Assembly: GCF_003515945.1 (NCBI RefSeq)
Contig: NZ_QWLM01000002.1
Coordinates: forward strand, 186,001 to 250,000
Source: Dermacoccus abyssi
GTDB taxonomy: Bacteria > Actinomycetota > Actinomycetes > Actinomycetales > Dermatophilaceae
DNA: 64,000 bases
Direction of reading: 5' to 3'
Shown: one piece after another, positions 26,268 through 37,080 of the stretch
Numbering within the stretch: position 1 is the stretch's first letter
Layout of the letters: the number at the start of each line of letters is the position of its first letter
The notes under the pieces: generated by a model
Database searches by the model: none
Seen by the model: the letters and a program-made list of their open reading frames with translations, nothing else
Told to the model about the DNA's origin: nothing
Translations under genes and position numbers: made by a program

Positions 26268-27725
26268 TCAGGCCTCGGTGCCGACGGCGTTGTAGGCCGG
26301 GGCCACCTTGTTCTTGGCGTCGCCCATCTTGTGGACGCGAAGCGCGTTCGTGGAGCCGGGGATTCCGGGTGGGGAACCAGCCACGATGACGACGAGGTCG
26401 CCCTCGGACACGCGACCGTCGCCGAGGAAGATCTCGTCGACCTGCTGCGCCATCTCGTCGGTGTGACGCACCTTCGGGCGGCAGATCGTCTCGATGCCCC
26501 ACACGAGCGCCAACTGGGCGCGCACGACAGGGTCGGGCGTGAACGCGACGATCGGCGTGCTCGGGCGCAGCCGCGACATGCGCTGCGCGGAGTCACCGGT
26601 GGTCGTGAAGTTGATGAGGTACTTGCAGTCGAGCTCGGTGGCCACGACGACAGCGGCCTTCGTCACGACGCCGCCCTTCGTGTGCGGCTTCGTGCCGAGC
26701 ACCGGAACGCGGTCGAGACCGTGGTTCTCGGTGGAGGCGATGATGCGCGCCATCGTGCGCACCGTCTCGACCGGCCAGGCGCCGACCGAGGTCTCGCCCG
26801 AGAGCATGACGGCGTCCGCGCCGTCGAGCACCGCGTTGGCGCAGTCGGAGGCCTCGGCTCGCGTCGGACGCGGGTTCTCGATCATCGACTCGAGCACCTG
26901 CGTGGCGACGATGACGGGCTTCGCCGCGCGGCGGGCGAGCTCGACGGCCCGCTTCTGCACGAGCGGGACGTCTTCGAGCGGGAGCTCCACACCGAGGTCA
27001 CCGCGGGCCACCATGATGCCGTCGAAGGCCTCGACGATCTCCTCGAGGTTGTCGACGGCCTGCGGCTTCTCGACCTTGGCGATGACGGGGCGGCGGATAC
27101 CCTCCTCGTCCATGATCTCGTGGCAGCGCACGATGTCGGCGGCGTCACGAACGAACGACAGGGCGATGAGGTCCGCACCGGCCTTGAGCGCCCAGCGCAG
27201 GTCGGCCTCGTCCTTCTCGGACAGGGCCGGCACGCTGACGGCAACACCGGGCAGGTTGATGCCCTTGTTGTTCGACACCGTGCCTGGGACGACGACCTCG
27301 GTGATGACGTCGGTGTCGGTCACCTCGACGGCACGCAGGGCGACCTTGCCGTCGTCTATGAGCAGGTCGTCGCCGACCTTCACGTCACCCGGCAGGCCCT
27401 TGTACGTCGTACTGACGCGCTCGGCGTTGCCGTCGACGTCCTCGATCGTGATGGTGAAGCGGTCGCCCTTGGCGAGTTCGACCGGGCCACCCGAGAAACG
27501 AGCCGTGCGGATCTTCGGGCCCTGCAGGTCGGCCAGGACGCCGACAGCGCGACCTGTTGCCTCGGCGGCAGCGCGGACGTTGTCGAGTCGCGTCTGGTGC
27601 TCGTCGTACGAGCCGTGCGAAAGGTTGAAGCGGGCCACGTCGAGGCCGGCCTCGACGAGTTCACGGATACGTTCGGGGGTTTCGGATGCGGGACCTAGAG
27701 TTCCTACGATCTTTGCGCGACGCAT
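26268..27725 (-). CDS. pyk: Pyruvate kinase
   Basis: 485-residue pyruvate kinase, converting phosphoenolpyruvate and ADP to pyruvate and ATP in the last step of glycolysis. RRAKIVGTLGPAS, ARFNLSHGSYDEH, the catalytic VIAKVEKPQA and MVARGDLGVELP run in family order. The A and B domains occupy about 1-350 and the allosteric C domain about 360-485. It is expressed apart from gltD, whose terminator lies 85 bases upstream. TAGGGT six bases before the ATG indicates a leaderless or near-leaderless transcript. Confidence 0.98.
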   Translation of the reverse strand: MRRAKIVGTLGPASETPERIRELVEAGLDVARFNLSHGSYDEHQTRLDNVRAAAEATGRAVGVLADLQGPKIRTARFSGGPVELAKGDRFTITIEDVDGNAERVSTTYKGLPGDVKVGDDLLIDDGKVALRAVEVTDTDVITEVVVPGTVSNNKGINLPGVAVSVPALSEKDEADLRWALKAGADLIALSFVRDAADIVRCHEIMDEEGIRRPVIAKVEKPQAVDNLEEIVEAFDGIMVARGDLGVELPLEDVPLVQKRAVELARRAAKPVIVATQVLESMIENPRPTRAEASDCANAVLDGADAVMLSGETSVGAWPVETVRTMARIIASTENHGLDRVPVLGTKPHTKGGVVTKAAVVVATELDCKYLINFTTTGDSAQRMSRLRPSTPIVAFTPDPVVRAQLALVWGIETICRPKVRHTDEMAQQVDEIFLGDGRVSEGDLVVIVAGSPPGIPGSTNALRVHKMGDAKNKVAPAYNAVGTEA

Positions 27726-27731
27726 GCCTCA

Positions 27732-27737
27732 ACCCTA
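27732..27737 (-). promoter_or_regulatory. -10 element of pyk, leaderless start
   Basis: TAGGGT on the minus strand ends six bases before the ATG at 27725. Confidence 0.45.
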
Positions 27738-27821
27738 GCCCCCGTCGAAGCCACACATCTCGCGGTATCGCGCGCTGAGACCCCGGAATTGCCCTACTGG
27801 TGAGTACCCGCTCGGGGACGC

Positions 27822-27860
27822 CGAAGGCCCCCGTCCGCGTGCTGCGAACGAGGGCCTTCG
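27822..27860 (-). terminator. Terminator of gltBD
   Basis: A 13-bp stem with one mismatch (CGAAGGCCCCCGT with ACGAGGGCCTTCG) lies ten bases after the gltD stop. It shares most of its arm with the tRNA-Leu terminator. Confidence 0.75.
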
Positions 27861-27869
27861 AGGTTGCGA

Positions 27870-29327
27870 TCAGACCGTCAGCGGACGATCCGTGGGCGCG
27901 ATCGGCGCTGGGAGCGTCGAATCGCCCATGAGCCACGTGTCGACGCCGCGCGCCGCGCTGCGGCCCTCGGCTATCGCCCACACGATGAGCGACTGGCCGC
28001 GCCCACAGTCACCGGCGACGAACACGCCGGTCACGCTCGACATGTAGTTCGCATCGCGCTGCACGTTGCTGCGCTCGTCGGTGTCGACGCCGAGCTGCTC
28101 GAGCAGACCCTCGCCCTGCGGGCCGAGGAAGCCCATCGCGAGCAGCACGAGCTGCGCCGGGATGACTCGCTCCGAGCCTTCGACCTCCTCGAACTTGCCG
28201 TCGACGAACTTCACCTCGACGATCTTCAGACCGCTGACGTTGCCGTCGTCGTCCGCGAGGATCTCCTTCGTCGAGGCGGAGTAGACGCGCTCGCCACCCT
28301 CCTCGTGCGCCGAGGCGACGCGGAAGATCATCGGGTACGTCGGCCACGGCTGGTTGGCCGGACGCTCCTCGCCGGGCTGCGGCATGATCTCGAGGCTCGT
28401 CACCGACTTCGCGCCCTGACGCAGCGCCGTACCGATGCAGTCGGCTCCGGTGTCGCCACCACCGATGACGACGACGTCCTTGCCGGTCGCGAGGATCTGA
28501 CCCTCGACCTCGCCGCCGAGCGCGACGCGGTTGGCCTGGGGCAGGTACTCCATCGCCTGGTACGTGCCCGTGTGCTCACGCCCCGGCACCGGCAGGTCGC
28601 GACGCACCGTCGCGCCCATCGCGAGGACGACGGCGTCGTAGCGCGAGCGCAGCTGCTCCGCCGTCAGCGTCACGCCGATCTCGGTGTTGCAGCGGAAACG
28701 GGTGCCCTCGGCCTTCATCTGCTCGATGCGACGATCGAGGATGCCCTTCTCCATCTTGAACTCGGGGATGCCGTAGCGCATCAGGCCACCGGGGGCGTCG
28801 TCGCGCTCGAACACGGCGACGGTGTGCCCGGCGCGCGTCAGCTGCTGTGCGGCGGCGAGGCCCGCGGGCCCCGAACCGACGACGGCGACAGTCTTGCCCG
28901 TCAGGCGCGTCGGCACCTGCGGCGTGACGTAACCACGCTCGAAGCCCTCCTCGACGATCGTCTTCTCGACCTGCTTGATCGTGACGGCGGGCTGGCTGAT
29001 GCCGAGCACGCACGCCGTCTCGCACGGCGCCGGGCACAGGCGCCCGGTGAACTCGGGGAAGTTGTTCGTGGCGTGAAGGCGCTCGATGGCCTCCTCCCAC
29101 TCCCCCTTCCACGCGAGGTCGTTCCACTCCGGAATGAGGTTTCCGAGGGGGCAGCCCGAGTGACAGAACGGGATGCCGCAGTCCATGCATCGGCCGGCCT
29201 GACGCTGCAGGGTGCCGAGCTGCTGCTCCTCGTACACCTCCTTCCAGTCACGGATACGAACGGGAACGGGGCGACGGGCCGGGAGCTCGCGCTCACGGGT
29301 CTTGAGGAATCCGCGGGGGTCAGCCAC
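27870..29327 (-). CDS. gltD: Glutamate synthase small subunit
   Basis: 485-residue NADPH-dependent beta subunit of glutamate synthase, passing electrons from NADPH through FAD to the large subunit. The N-terminal Fe-S region has [14 protein letters not shown] and [24 protein letters not shown] binds FAD and [13 protein letters not shown] binds NADPH. GTG at 29327 is preferred over an upstream start because GGAGG lies nine bases before it. It then overlaps gltB by eight bases (GTGGCTGA), coupling the two subunits. Confidence 0.97.
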   Translation of the reverse strand: MADPRGFLKTRERELPARRPVPVRIRDWKEVYEEQQLGTLQRQAGRCMDCGIPFCHSGCPLGNLIPEWNDLAWKGEWEEAIERLHATNNFPEFTGRLCPAPCETACVLGISQPAVTIKQVEKTIVEEGFERGYVTPQVPTRLTGKTVAVVGSGPAGLAAAQQLTRAGHTVAVFERDDAPGGLMRYGIPEFKMEKGILDRRIEQMKAEGTRFRCNTEIGVTLTAEQLRSRYDAVVLAMGATVRRDLPVPGREHTGTYQAMEYLPQANRVALGGEVEGQILATGKDVVVIGGGDTGADCIGTALRQGAKSVTSLEIMPQPGEERPANQPWPTYPMIFRVASAHEEGGERVYSASTKEILADDDGNVSGLKIVEVKFVDGKFEEVEGSERVIPAQLVLLAMGFLGPQGEGLLEQLGVDTDERSNVQRDANYMSSVTGVFVAGDCGRGQSLIVWAIAEGRSAARGVDTWLMGDSTLPAPIAPTDRPLTV

Positions 29328-32300
29328 GAGACGACACCTCCATGATCTGGTCCCACACCTGGGCACTGTCGGGGTCGACGCCCATGCCTTCGGCGTCCTT
29401 TCGGATGCTCAGCACGCGCTGGTACTCACGCGGCGTGACGAGCGAGAAGCGCACGAGGCTGGCGGGCCAGTCCTCGAGCAGTGACGTGGCGACGGCCGAA
29501 CCGGTCTCCTCGGCGTGCTGGGTGAGCAGTTCCTTGACGATCTCCTCGTCGCTCTCCCGCAGGCCGGTGATGTCGACGAGTTCGGCGTTGACGAGTTCCT
29601 CGCGCAGGTCGAGGACGTAGGCCTCGCCGCCGGACATGCCGGCCGCGAAGTTGCGTCCCGTCGGGCCGAGGATGAGGACGCGACCGCCCGTCATGTACTC
29701 GCACCCGTGGTCACCGACGCCTTCGACGACGGCGGTGGCACCGGAGTTGCGCACGCAGAAGCGTTCGCCGACCTTGCCGCGCAGGAACAGTTCGCCGCTC
29801 GTCGCGCCGTAAGCGATGACGTTGCCGGCGATGGCGTTCTCCTCCGCGACGAGGGCCGTGTCGGTGTCGGGGTGCACGATGATGCGTCCGCCCGACAGGC
29901 CCTTGCCGACGTAGTCGTTGCCCTCACCGACGAGGCGCAGCGTGAGCCCCTTCGGCACGAAGGCGCCGAAGCTCTGCCCCGCGGCACCGCGCAGCGTGAT
30001 GTCGACGAGGTTGTCGGGCAGCTGCTCGTCGCGGTAACGCTTCGTCAGCGTGTGGCCGAGCATCGTGCCGACGGTGCGGTTGACGTTGCGGACCTTCGTC
30101 TCGAACGCGACCGCTTCCTTCTGCTCGATCGCGGCCTTCGCCTTTTCGATGAGCTCGTTGTCGAGTGCTGCGTCGAGGTGGTGGTCCTGGCCCTGGGAGT
30201 TGAACAGGTCGCCACCGAACGGCATCTCCGCCTTCGCGAAGATCGGCGCGAGGTCGAGACCACTGGCCTTCCAGTGCTCGACGGCCTCGTCGGTGTCGAG
30301 CGCCTCGACGTGACCCACGGCCTCCTCGATCGAGCGGAAACCGAGCTCGGCGAGGATCTCGCGCACCTCCTCGGCGATGTACTCGAAGAACGTCTCGACG
30401 AACTCCGGCTTGCCGCTGAAACGCTCGCGCAGCTCCGGGTTCTGCGTCGCGATGCCGACCGGGCAGGTGTCGAGGTGACACACGCGCATCATGATGCAGC
30501 CGCTGACGACGAGGGGCGCGGTTGCGAAACCGAACTCCTCCGCGCCGAGCAGCGCGGCGATGACGACGTCACGGCCCGTCTTGAGCTGGCCGTCGGTCTG
30601 CACGACGATGCGGTCGCGCAGGCCGTTGAGCAACAGCGTCTGCTGCGCTTCGGCGAGGCCGAGCTCCCACGGCCCACCGGCGTGCTTGAGCGAGGTCAGC
30701 GGTGAGGCTCCCGTGCCGCCGTCGTGGCCGGAGATGAGCACGACGTCCGCGTGGGCCTTCGAGACACCCGCGGCGACGGTGCCGACGCCGACCTCGGAGA
30801 CGAGCTTGACGTGGATGCGCGCGCTCGGGTTCGCGTTCTTCAGGTCGTGGATGAGCTGCGCGAGATCCTCGATCGAGTAGATGTCGTGGTGCGGCGGCGG
30901 CGAGATGAGACCCACGCCGGGCGTCGCGTGACGCGTGCGCGCCACCCACGGGTACACCTTCGGCCCGGGCAGCTGACCGCCCTCGCCGGGCTTCGCGCCC
31001 TGCGCCATCTTGATCTGGATGTCGTCGGCCTCCGTGAGGTACAGCGACGTCACGCCGAAGCGACCCGAGGCGACCTGCTTGATCGCCGAACGACGCTTCG
31101 GGTCGAGCAGGCGATCGACGTCCTCGCCGCCCTCTCCGGTGTTCGACTTCGCGCCGAGACGGTTCATCGCGATCGCGAGCGTCTCGTGTGCCTCCTTCGA
31201 GATCGAGCCGTACGACATCGCACCCGTCGAGAAGCGCTTGACGATGGCGCTCGCCGGCTCCACCTCGTCGATCGAGATCGACGGACGGTCGGAGGCGAAC
31301 TTGAACAGCCCGCGCAGAGTCATGAGCTCTGCCGACTGGTCGTCGACGGCCTGCGTGTACTGCTTGAAGATGTCGTAACGACGCGCGCGCGTCGAGTGCT
31401 GCAGGCGGAACACCGTCGTCGGGTTGAACAGGTGCGGTGCACCCTCGCGGCGCCACTTGTACTCGCCACCGACCTCGAGCTCGCGGTGCGCGGGGCCCTG
31501 ACCGTCGCTCGGGTAGGCCTTCGCGTGACGCGCCGCGACCTCGGCCGCGATGACGTCGAGACCGATGCCGCCGAGACGCGACGTCGTCGCGGTGAAGTAC
31601 TCGTCGACGACCTCCTGGCTGAGGCCGAGCGCCTCGAACACCTGCGCGCCGCGGTAGGAGGCGACGGTCGAGATGCCCATCTTCGACATGACCTTGAGCA
31701 GGCCCTTGCCGAGCGCCTTGATGAGGTTCTTGACGGCCTGCTCGGGCGTCGTGTCACCGAGCGCACCCTCATGGGCGAGCTGCTCGACGGACTCCATCGC
31801 GAGGTACGGGTTGACGAGCGCCGCGCCGTAGCCGACGAGCAGCGCGACGTGGTGGACCTCGCGCACATCGCCGGCCTCGACGACGAGCCCGACCTGCAGA
31901 CGCGTCTTCTGACGGATGAGGTGGTGGTGCACCGCCGCCGTCAGCAGCAGCGACGGGATCGGCGCGAACTCGGCGTTCGAGTCACGATCGGACAGGACGA
32001 CGAAGCGGTGGCCGTCGGCGATCGCCTGGTCGACCTCGGCGAAGATGCCCTGCAGGCGCGCCTTGAGCGCGCTCGCACCACCGTCGACGCGGTACGTGCC
32101 GCGGATGACGTACGCCGCGAAGCCGGCGCGGTCGCCGTCGGCGTTGATGTGGACGATCTTCGCGAGCTCGTCGTTGTCGATGACGGGGAAGCCGAACTCG
32201 ACCTGCTTGACGTGCTCGGGGCCGTCGGTGAGCAGGTTGCCCTCCGGACCCATCGTCGTGCCGAGGCTCGTGACGAGCTCCTCGCGGATCGCGTCGAGCG

Positions 32301-33864
32301 GCGGGTTCGTCACCTGCGCGAACAGCTGCGTGAAGTAGTCGAACAGCAGGCGCGGGCGCGAGCTGAGGACGGCGACGGGCGTGTCGGTGCCCATCGAACC
32401 GAGCGCCTCGGCGCCCGTCGACGCCATCGGCGTCAGCAGGATCTTCAGCTCCTCGTTCGTGTAGCCGAACGTCTGCTGACGGCGCGTGACCGAGCTGAGC
32501 GAGTGGGTGATGTGCTCACGATCCGGCAGGTCGCCGACCTTGACGATGCCCGAGTCGAGCCACTCCTGATACGGCTTCGACGTGGCGAGTTCGCCCTTGA
32601 TCTCCTCGTCCGGGATGATGCGCCCGGCCTCGGTGTCGATGAGGAACATGCGGCCCGGCTGCAAGCGGCCGCGTTCGACGACGTCCTCGGGCGGCAGGTC
32701 GAGCACGCCGGCCTCGGAGGCGAGGACGACGAGGCCGTCCTTGGTCACCGAGTAGCGGCCGGGGCGAAGGCCGTTGCGGTCGAGAACGGCACCGATGAGG
32801 CTGCCGTCGGTGAACGTGACACACGCAGGGCCGTCCCACGGCTCCATGAACGCTCCGTGATACTCGTAGAACGCGCGGCGAGCGGCGTCCATCTCGGCGT
32901 GGTTCTCCCACGCCTCGGGGATCATCATGAGCACGGCGTGCGGCAGGCTGCGGCCCGACAGGTGGAGCAGTTCGAGCGTCTCGTCGAACGTGGCCGAGTC
33001 GGAGGCGTCCGGCGTGCAGATCGGCAGCAGACGCGAGATGTCGCCCGGCAGGACGTCGCTCTCGAGCTGCGACTCACGCGCGCTCATCCAGTTGCGGTTA
33101 CCGCGGACGGTGTTGATCTCACCGTTGTGCGCGATGAAGCGGAACGGGTGCGCCAGCGGCCAGCTCGGGAATGTGTTCGTCGAGAAGCGGCTGTGCACGA
33201 GGGCGAGGGCCGTCGCGAAACGCTCGTCGGACAGGTCCGGGTAGAACTGCTCCAGCTGCGCGGTGGTGAGCATGCCCTTGTAGACCACGGTGCGCGCCGA
33301 CAGGGACGCGAAGTACACGTCGAGGTCGTGCTCGGCACGCTTGCGGGCGCAGAAGGCACGACGATCGAGTTCGAGGCCGCTGAGGCTCCCGTCGGCAGCC
33401 GCGAGGAAGACCTGGCGGAAGACGGGCATCGTCTCGCGGGCCGACTCACCGACGACGCTCGGGTCGACCGGAACGTCGCGCCAGCCGAGAACCGTGAGGC
33501 CCTCCTCCTCGGCGATGGCGTCGAACTTCTCGCCGACGGCCCACTGACCGTCCGCATCCTGCGGCAGGAACGCGATACCGACGGCGTACTCGCCCTTGGC
33601 CGGCAGGTCGAAGTCGACGACGGCGCGCAGGAACTCGTCGGGAATCTGGGTGAGGATGCCGGCGCCGTCACCGACGAGCGGGTCGGCGCCGGTGGCGCCG
33701 CGGTGATCGAGGTTCGTCAGGGCCAGAAGGGCCGCATCGACGATGTCGTGGCCGCCGTGGCCGCGCATCGTCGCGACGAGAGCGACACCGCAAGCGTCGT
33801 GCTCGAAGGTGGGGTCGTACAGCCCCTGGGCGGATGGGTGGGCGGAGAAAGCATGCGCTGACAT
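29320..33864 (-). CDS. gltB: Glutamate synthase large subunit
   Basis: 1514-residue alpha subunit, transferring the glutamine amide group to 2-oxoglutarate to give two glutamates. The propeptide of 24 residues ends before Cys25 (CGVALVA), the N-terminal nucleophile of the glutaminase domain. The FMN-binding synthase domain follows ([26 protein letters not shown]). The 3Fe-4S cysteines are in [15 protein letters not shown], and the gxgxG helix domain is at the C-terminus. ATG at 33864 follows a GGACGGTG site. About 150 bases separate it from the lgt terminator, so gltBD probably has its own promoter. Confidence 0.98.
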   Translation of the reverse strand: MSAHAFSAHPSAQGLYDPTFEHDACGVALVATMRGHGGHDIVDAALLALTNLDHRGATGADPLVGDGAGILTQIPDEFLRAVVDFDLPAKGEYAVGIAFLPQDADGQWAVGEKFDAIAEEEGLTVLGWRDVPVDPSVVGESARETMPVFRQVFLAAADGSLSGLELDRRAFCARKRAEHDLDVYFASLSARTVVYKGMLTTAQLEQFYPDLSDERFATALALVHSRFSTNTFPSWPLAHPFRFIAHNGEINTVRGNRNWMSARESQLESDVLPGDISRLLPICTPDASDSATFDETLELLHLSGRSLPHAVLMMIPEAWENHAEMDAARRAFYEYHGAFMEPWDGPACVTFTDGSLIGAVLDRNGLRPGRYSVTKDGLVVLASEAGVLDLPPEDVVERGRLQPGRMFLIDTEAGRIIPDEEIKGELATSKPYQEWLDSGIVKVGDLPDREHITHSLSSVTRRQQTFGYTNEELKILLTPMASTGAEALGSMGTDTPVAVLSSRPRLLFDYFTQLFAQVTNPPLDAIREELVTSLGTTMGPEGNLLTDGPEHVKQVEFGFPVIDNDELAKIVHINADGDRAGFAAYVIRGTYRVDGGASALKARLQGIFAEVDQAIADGHRFVVLSDRDSNAEFAPIPSLLLTAAVHHHLIRQKTRLQVGLVVEAGDVREVHHVALLVGYGAALVNPYLAMESVEQLAHEGALGDTTPEQAVKNLIKALGKGLLKVMSKMGISTVASYRGAQVFEALGLSQEVVDEYFTATTSRLGGIGLDVIAAEVAARHAKAYPSDGQGPAHRELEVGGEYKWRREGAPHLFNPTTVFRLQHSTRARRYDIFKQYTQAVDDQSAELMTLRGLFKFASDRPSISIDEVEPASAIVKRFSTGAMSYGSISKEAHETLAIAMNRLGAKSNTGEGGEDVDRLLDPKRRSAIKQVASGRFGVTSLYLTEADDIQIKMAQGAKPGEGGQLPGPKVYPWVARTRHATPGVGLISPPPHHDIYSIEDLAQLIHDLKNANPSARIHVKLVSEVGVGTVAAGVSKAHADVVLISGHDGGTGASPLTSLKHAGGPWELGLAEAQQTLLLNGLRDRIVVQTDGQLKTGRDVVIAALLGAEEFGFATAPLVVSGCIMMRVCHLDTCPVGIATQNPELRERFSGKPEFVETFFEYIAEEVREILAELGFRSIEEAVGHVEALDTDEAVEHWKASGLDLAPIFAKAEMPFGGDLFNSQGQDHHLDAALDNELIEKAKAAIEQKEAVAFETKVRNVNRTVGTMLGHTLTKRYRDEQLPDNLVDITLRGAAGQSFGAFVPKGLTLRLVGEGNDYVGKGLSGGRIIVHPDTDTALVAEENAIAGNVIAYGATSGELFLRGKVGERFCVRNSGATAVVEGVGDHGCEYMTGGRVLILGPTGRNFAAGMSGGEAYVLDLREELVNAELVDITGLRESDEEIVKELLTQHAEETGSAVATSLLEDWPASLVRFSLVTPREYQRVLSIRKDAEGMGVDPDSAQVWDQIMEVSSRG

Positions 33865-34013
33865 GGCTCACCGTCCTGTTCGTCGTCGGGACGCACGCAT
33901 CGTCGTGAGACGGCACGTGCGTCGAGCAGTGTTCGGAACAAACCGCGGGACGGCGTTGGCCTGCGGGCCCGAGAAGACTATCGCCTGACGGGCGTTTTCG
34001 CTCAGAAAGCGGA

Positions 34014-34044
34014 CACCCTCATCTCACTGAATGAAATGAGGGCG
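34014..34044 (-). terminator. Terminator of lgt
   Basis: A 13-base stem with one wobble and one mismatch (34014-34026 with 34032-34044) has a five-base loop and lies 19 bases after the lgt stop. Confidence 0.65.
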
Positions 34045-34063
34045 TCATCGTGCGAACGGCGTC

Positions 34064-35017
34064 TCAGTCCGTGGAGTCCTTCGTCGTGGAGGTCGCCTCG
34101 TCGGAGGTGGCGGTCTCGGACGTGTCCGACGACGCAGTGGACACGCCGTCGTCGGCGCCCCGGTCGCTGTCGTCGTCAGCCCGTGCCAGCCGCACATCCG
34201 GATCGGCCTTCCTGCGCGCCAGGAAGACTCCCAGGCCCAGGAGGAAGACGAGGATCGAGACCCAGACGTTCACCCGCAGCCCGAGGATGCGGTTGGCGAA
34301 GTCGCTTCGCATGAGCTCCACGATGATGCGGCCCATCGGGTAGAGCATGACGTAGAGGCCAAAGGCCTGTCCGCGACGCAGACATCCGCTGTCCGAGATA
34401 CGCCAGATGACGAACGCGATGAGCAGGCACCACAGCGCCTCGTAGAGGAACGTCGGGTGGAACGTGCCGAGCACGACCGGCTGACCCGTGGAATCGACGA
34501 CGGCCTTGCCGGCTCCACTGTCCCACTGGTGGATCTCCAAGGCCCACGGCACGTCGGTGCGGCGGCCGTAGAGCTCGTTGTTGAAGTAATTGCCGAAGCG
34601 GCCGATGGCCTGGGCGAGCGGCAGGCCGGGGGCGATGGCATCGGCCAGAACGGCGAAGGGCACGCCCTCACGGCGTGCGCCGATCCAGGCGCCCAGAGCA
34701 CCGAGGGCGACCGCGCCCCAAATACCGAGGCCGCCCTGCCACACCTTGAGTGCGTCTACGGGGTTGCCGTTCTCGCCGAAGTACGGCTGCGGCGTCGTGA
34801 TGACGTGATACAGCCTGCCGCCGACGATGCCGAACGGAACGATCCACAGCACGACGCCTACGGCGGCGTCACGCGCGTACCCGCGGGCCTCGAGGCGACG
34901 ACCGGCGATGATCGTGGCCACAACGACGCCCGCGAGGATGCACAGGGCGTAACCGCGCAGCGGGATCGGCCCCAGCCACAGGACGCCCTCGGTGGGCGAA
35001 GGGATCGTTGCGAGCAT
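34064..35017 (-). CDS. lgt: Prolipoprotein diacylglyceryl transferase
   Basis: 317-residue membrane enzyme that attaches diacylglycerol to the lipobox cysteine of prolipoproteins. The Lgt signature AIGRFGNYFNNELYG lies in the middle, and seven membrane segments are visible. The C-terminal 45 residues are a charged Asp/Ser/Thr-rich tail (DDDSDRGADDG...), an extension common in actinobacterial Lgt. The ATG at 35017 shares its A with the stop of the thioredoxin-like gene (TGATG), so it is the last gene of the trp-mauE-lgt unit and ends in a terminator. Confidence 0.96.
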   Translation of the reverse strand: MLATIPSPTEGVLWLGPIPLRGYALCILAGVVVATIIAGRRLEARGYARDAAVGVVLWIVPFGIVGGRLYHVITTPQPYFGENGNPVDALKVWQGGLGIWGAVALGALGAWIGARREGVPFAVLADAIAPGLPLAQAIGRFGNYFNNELYGRRTDVPWALEIHQWDSGAGKAVVDSTGQPVVLGTFHPTFLYEALWCLLIAFVIWRISDSGCLRRGQAFGLYVMLYPMGRIIVELMRSDFANRILGLRVNVWVSILVFLLGLGVFLARRKADPDVRLARADDDSDRGADDGVSTASSDTSETATSDEATSTTKDSTD

Positions 35018-35775
35018 CAGGACTTCGCCAGAACCTTGTCGATCGTCGTGGGGGTGGAACCCTCGATGTTCATCATTCCGGCCATGTCGGCGTTCTCGAC
35101 GTCCTTGCCGTTGATCTTGACGACAGGGGTGGAGTTCACGCCGTCCTTGTTCGTCTGCTCCTCGGTCTGCTCGACGTAGGAGCCGTACGTGTTGTTCTTC
35201 ACGCAGGAGGCGAAGGCGGACTCGGCACCGTCGCTGATGCCCACGTTCTTGCCGAACACGAGCAGGTCGTCCTGCGTGTAGCCCTTGCCCTCTTCCGGCT
35301 GGTTCTCGAACGTCTCGCGCGTGAACTCGGCGAACTTGCCGGCGTTGGCCGAGCAGAACGCGGCGTTGGCGGCGCGGGCCGAGTTGTCACCCGGGATGTT
35401 CTCGTCGAGGAACGTCTTGACGTGGTAGTTCAGCTTGATGTCACCGGACTTGGCCAGTTCGGTGAGCTTCTCCCCCTGCGCCGTTTCGAACTTCCCGCAG
35501 AACGGGCACTGGAAGTCGAGGTAGACGTCCACGGTCTTCGCGCTGTCCTTGGCCTTGTCGGCGAAGACCGGCATGCCCTTGCCGCCCGCCATGGCGCCCT
35601 GTGGCAGCGACTTGGCACTTGTCGCCTGGGGCGTCTCGTCCTTGCGAAGGCTCATGAAGGCGACGAGGCCGATCGCGAGGACGGCCACGAGCCCCACCAC
35701 CGTCGCGATGACGGCCTTGCTCGGCCCCTTCCTGGGGCCGACGGAGGCCAACTTGTCGGAAGCGTCGGGACGCAT
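35017..35775 (-). CDS. Membrane-anchored DsbA-like thioredoxin-fold protein
   Basis: 252-residue protein with a cytoplasmic N-terminus, one membrane anchor (about 21-42) and an extracellular thioredoxin/DsbA domain. The redox motif is CPFC (C90, C93) in DFQCPFCGKF, and STPVVKING supplies the cis-proline. A second cysteine pair (FCSA, ASCV) lies in the helical insert. It would catalyse disulfide formation in exported proteins. The ATG at 35775 follows AAAGG. It lies 37 bases after mauE, whose CxC protein may re-oxidise it. Confidence 0.9.
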   Translation of the reverse strand: MRPDASDKLASVGPRKGPSKAVIATVVGLVAVLAIGLVAFMSLRKDETPQATSAKSLPQGAMAGGKGMPVFADKAKDSAKTVDVYLDFQCPFCGKFETAQGEKLTELAKSGDIKLNYHVKTFLDENIPGDNSARAANAAFCSANAGKFAEFTRETFENQPEEGKGYTQDDLLVFGKNVGISDGAESAFASCVKNNTYGSYVEQTEEQTNKDGVNSTPVVKINGKDVENADMAGMMNIEGSTPTTIDKVLAKS

Positions 35776-35812
35776 GCGCACGAACCTTTCGAAGAAGACC
35801 CTAGTGTGTCGT

Positions 35813-36292
35813 TCAGCCCCAGAGGGCCTGGTCCACACTAAACCGGCTGCGTGGGCGCAGGCTGAGTGCCCCCGCCATGACGAGGAAAACGAGGTCGCGG
35901 GCGATCTCGAGCGGATACTTCGTGGCGTTCTCGGAGACTGCTCCGCCTTCGCTGAAGCAGCCGCAGTCGATGGAGAGCCCCCGGGCCCACGCGGAGGCGA
36001 TTCCGGCGATGAAGACGACGAGAAGAAGCGCTGCGCAAAGCGCCGAGAAGCGGGTGAAGAGCCCCATGAGCAGGAGCACGCCGAGGGCGACCTCGACCAT
36101 GGGCAACAGGGTGCCGATGAGGTTCGACACGTCGTAGGAGAACAGTTCGTAGGCGCGCACCGAACGGCGCGATGCGGGGAAGTTCGTCAGCTTCGGCACA
36201 CCGGCGAAGAGGAACACCGCGGCCAGTGCGAGGCGGAGCACGAGCGACACCCACGGCATGCGGGTGCCCTCGAGACGCGCCCTGTCCGTCAT
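35813..36292 (-). CDS. MauE/DoxX-family membrane protein
   Basis: 159-residue protein with four membrane helices and the paired cysteines IDCGC (C110, C112) of MauE-type redox proteins. MauE proteins are thought to keep thioredoxin-like partners oxidised; the DsbA-like gene directly downstream fits that. The ATG at 36292 overlaps the trpA stop by four bases (ATGA), so the thiol-redox pair is translationally coupled to tryptophan synthase. The long open frame upstream is the trpA shadow. Confidence 0.87.
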   Translation of the reverse strand: MTDRARLEGTRMPWVSLVLRLALAAVFLFAGVPKLTNFPASRRSVRAYELFSYDVSNLIGTLLPMVEVALGVLLLMGLFTRFSALCAALLLVVFIAGIASAWARGLSIDCGCFSEGGAVSENATKYPLEIARDLVFLVMAGALSLRPRSRFSVDQALWG

Positions 36293-37080
36293 CCGCGGAC
36301 GCCCGCCGCGAGTTCGCGCGTTTTCTCCGCAAGTCGCTCGAGACCTTCGTCGAGGTCGACGTCGAGCAGGCACTTGACGAGGGCCGAGCCGACGATGACG
36401 CCGTCCGCGTACTGGCCGATCTCGCGGGCCTGCTCGCCGCTGGCGACACCGAGGCCGACGCACACGGGCAGATCGGTGGTGGCGCGCACCTTCTCGACGA
36501 GGCCCTTGGCGGCCTCGCCCACCGACGTGCGAGCACCTGTCACACCCATGACGGACGCGGCGTACACGAAGCCGGAGGTGACGTTCGTCGTCGCTGCGAT
36601 GCGAGCGGGCGTCGAACTCGGCGCCACGAGGAAGATCTTGGCCAGGCCGAGTTCGTCGGCGACCTCGATCCAGTCGGCGCCCTCGTCGGGCACGAGGTCG
36701 GGCGTGATGAGACCGCTACCGCCTGCGGCGGCGAGGTCCTGGGCGAACTCGCGCACGCCGTGACGCAGCACGGGGTTCCAGTACGTCATGACGACGGCCG
36801 CTCCCCCGGCGTCCGAGACCTCGCGCACCGCGGCGAAGACGTCGGACACGTGCACGCCCTGCTCGAGCGCTTGCGTGGCAGCCGTCTGGATGACCGGACC
36901 GTCCATGAGCGGGTCGGTGTAGGGAAGGCCGACCTCGACGATGTCGCAGCCCGCCTCGACCATCGTGCGCACGGCCCGCAGGCAGCCCTCGCGCGACGGG
37001 AATCCTACGGGCAAGTACCCCACGAGGGCCGCACGGCCCTCGCTGCGCGTCGCCGCGAGGACCTCGTCCAGCTTCGTCAT
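36289..37080 (-). CDS. trpA: Tryptophan synthase alpha subunit
   Basis: 263-residue alpha subunit, cleaving indole-3-glycerol phosphate to indole and glyceraldehyde-3-phosphate. [17 protein letters not shown] holds the catalytic Glu and Asp. [10 protein letters not shown] and [12 protein letters not shown] form the phosphate-binding loops. It overlaps trpB by four bases. The length is normal for the family. Confidence 0.98.
   Translation of the reverse strand: MTKLDEVLAATRSEGRAALVGYLPVGFPSREGCLRAVRTMVEAGCDIVEVGLPYTDPLMDGPVIQTAATQALEQGVHVSDVFAAVREVSDAGGAAVVMTYWNPVLRHGVREFAQDLAAAGGSGLITPDLVPDEGADWIEVADELGLAKIFLVAPSSTPARIAATTNVTSGFVYAASVMGVTGARTSVGEAAKGLVEKVRATTDLPVCVGLGVASGEQAREIGQYADGVIVGSALVKCLLDVDLDEGLERLAEKTRELAAGVRG

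Noticed and set aside
30724-33861. A 1045-codon open frame on the plus strand opposite gltB
   Set aside because: It is antisense to a clear gltB and has the Arg/Val/Asp-rich composition typical of shadow frames in GC-rich codons; no motif or ribosome-binding site.
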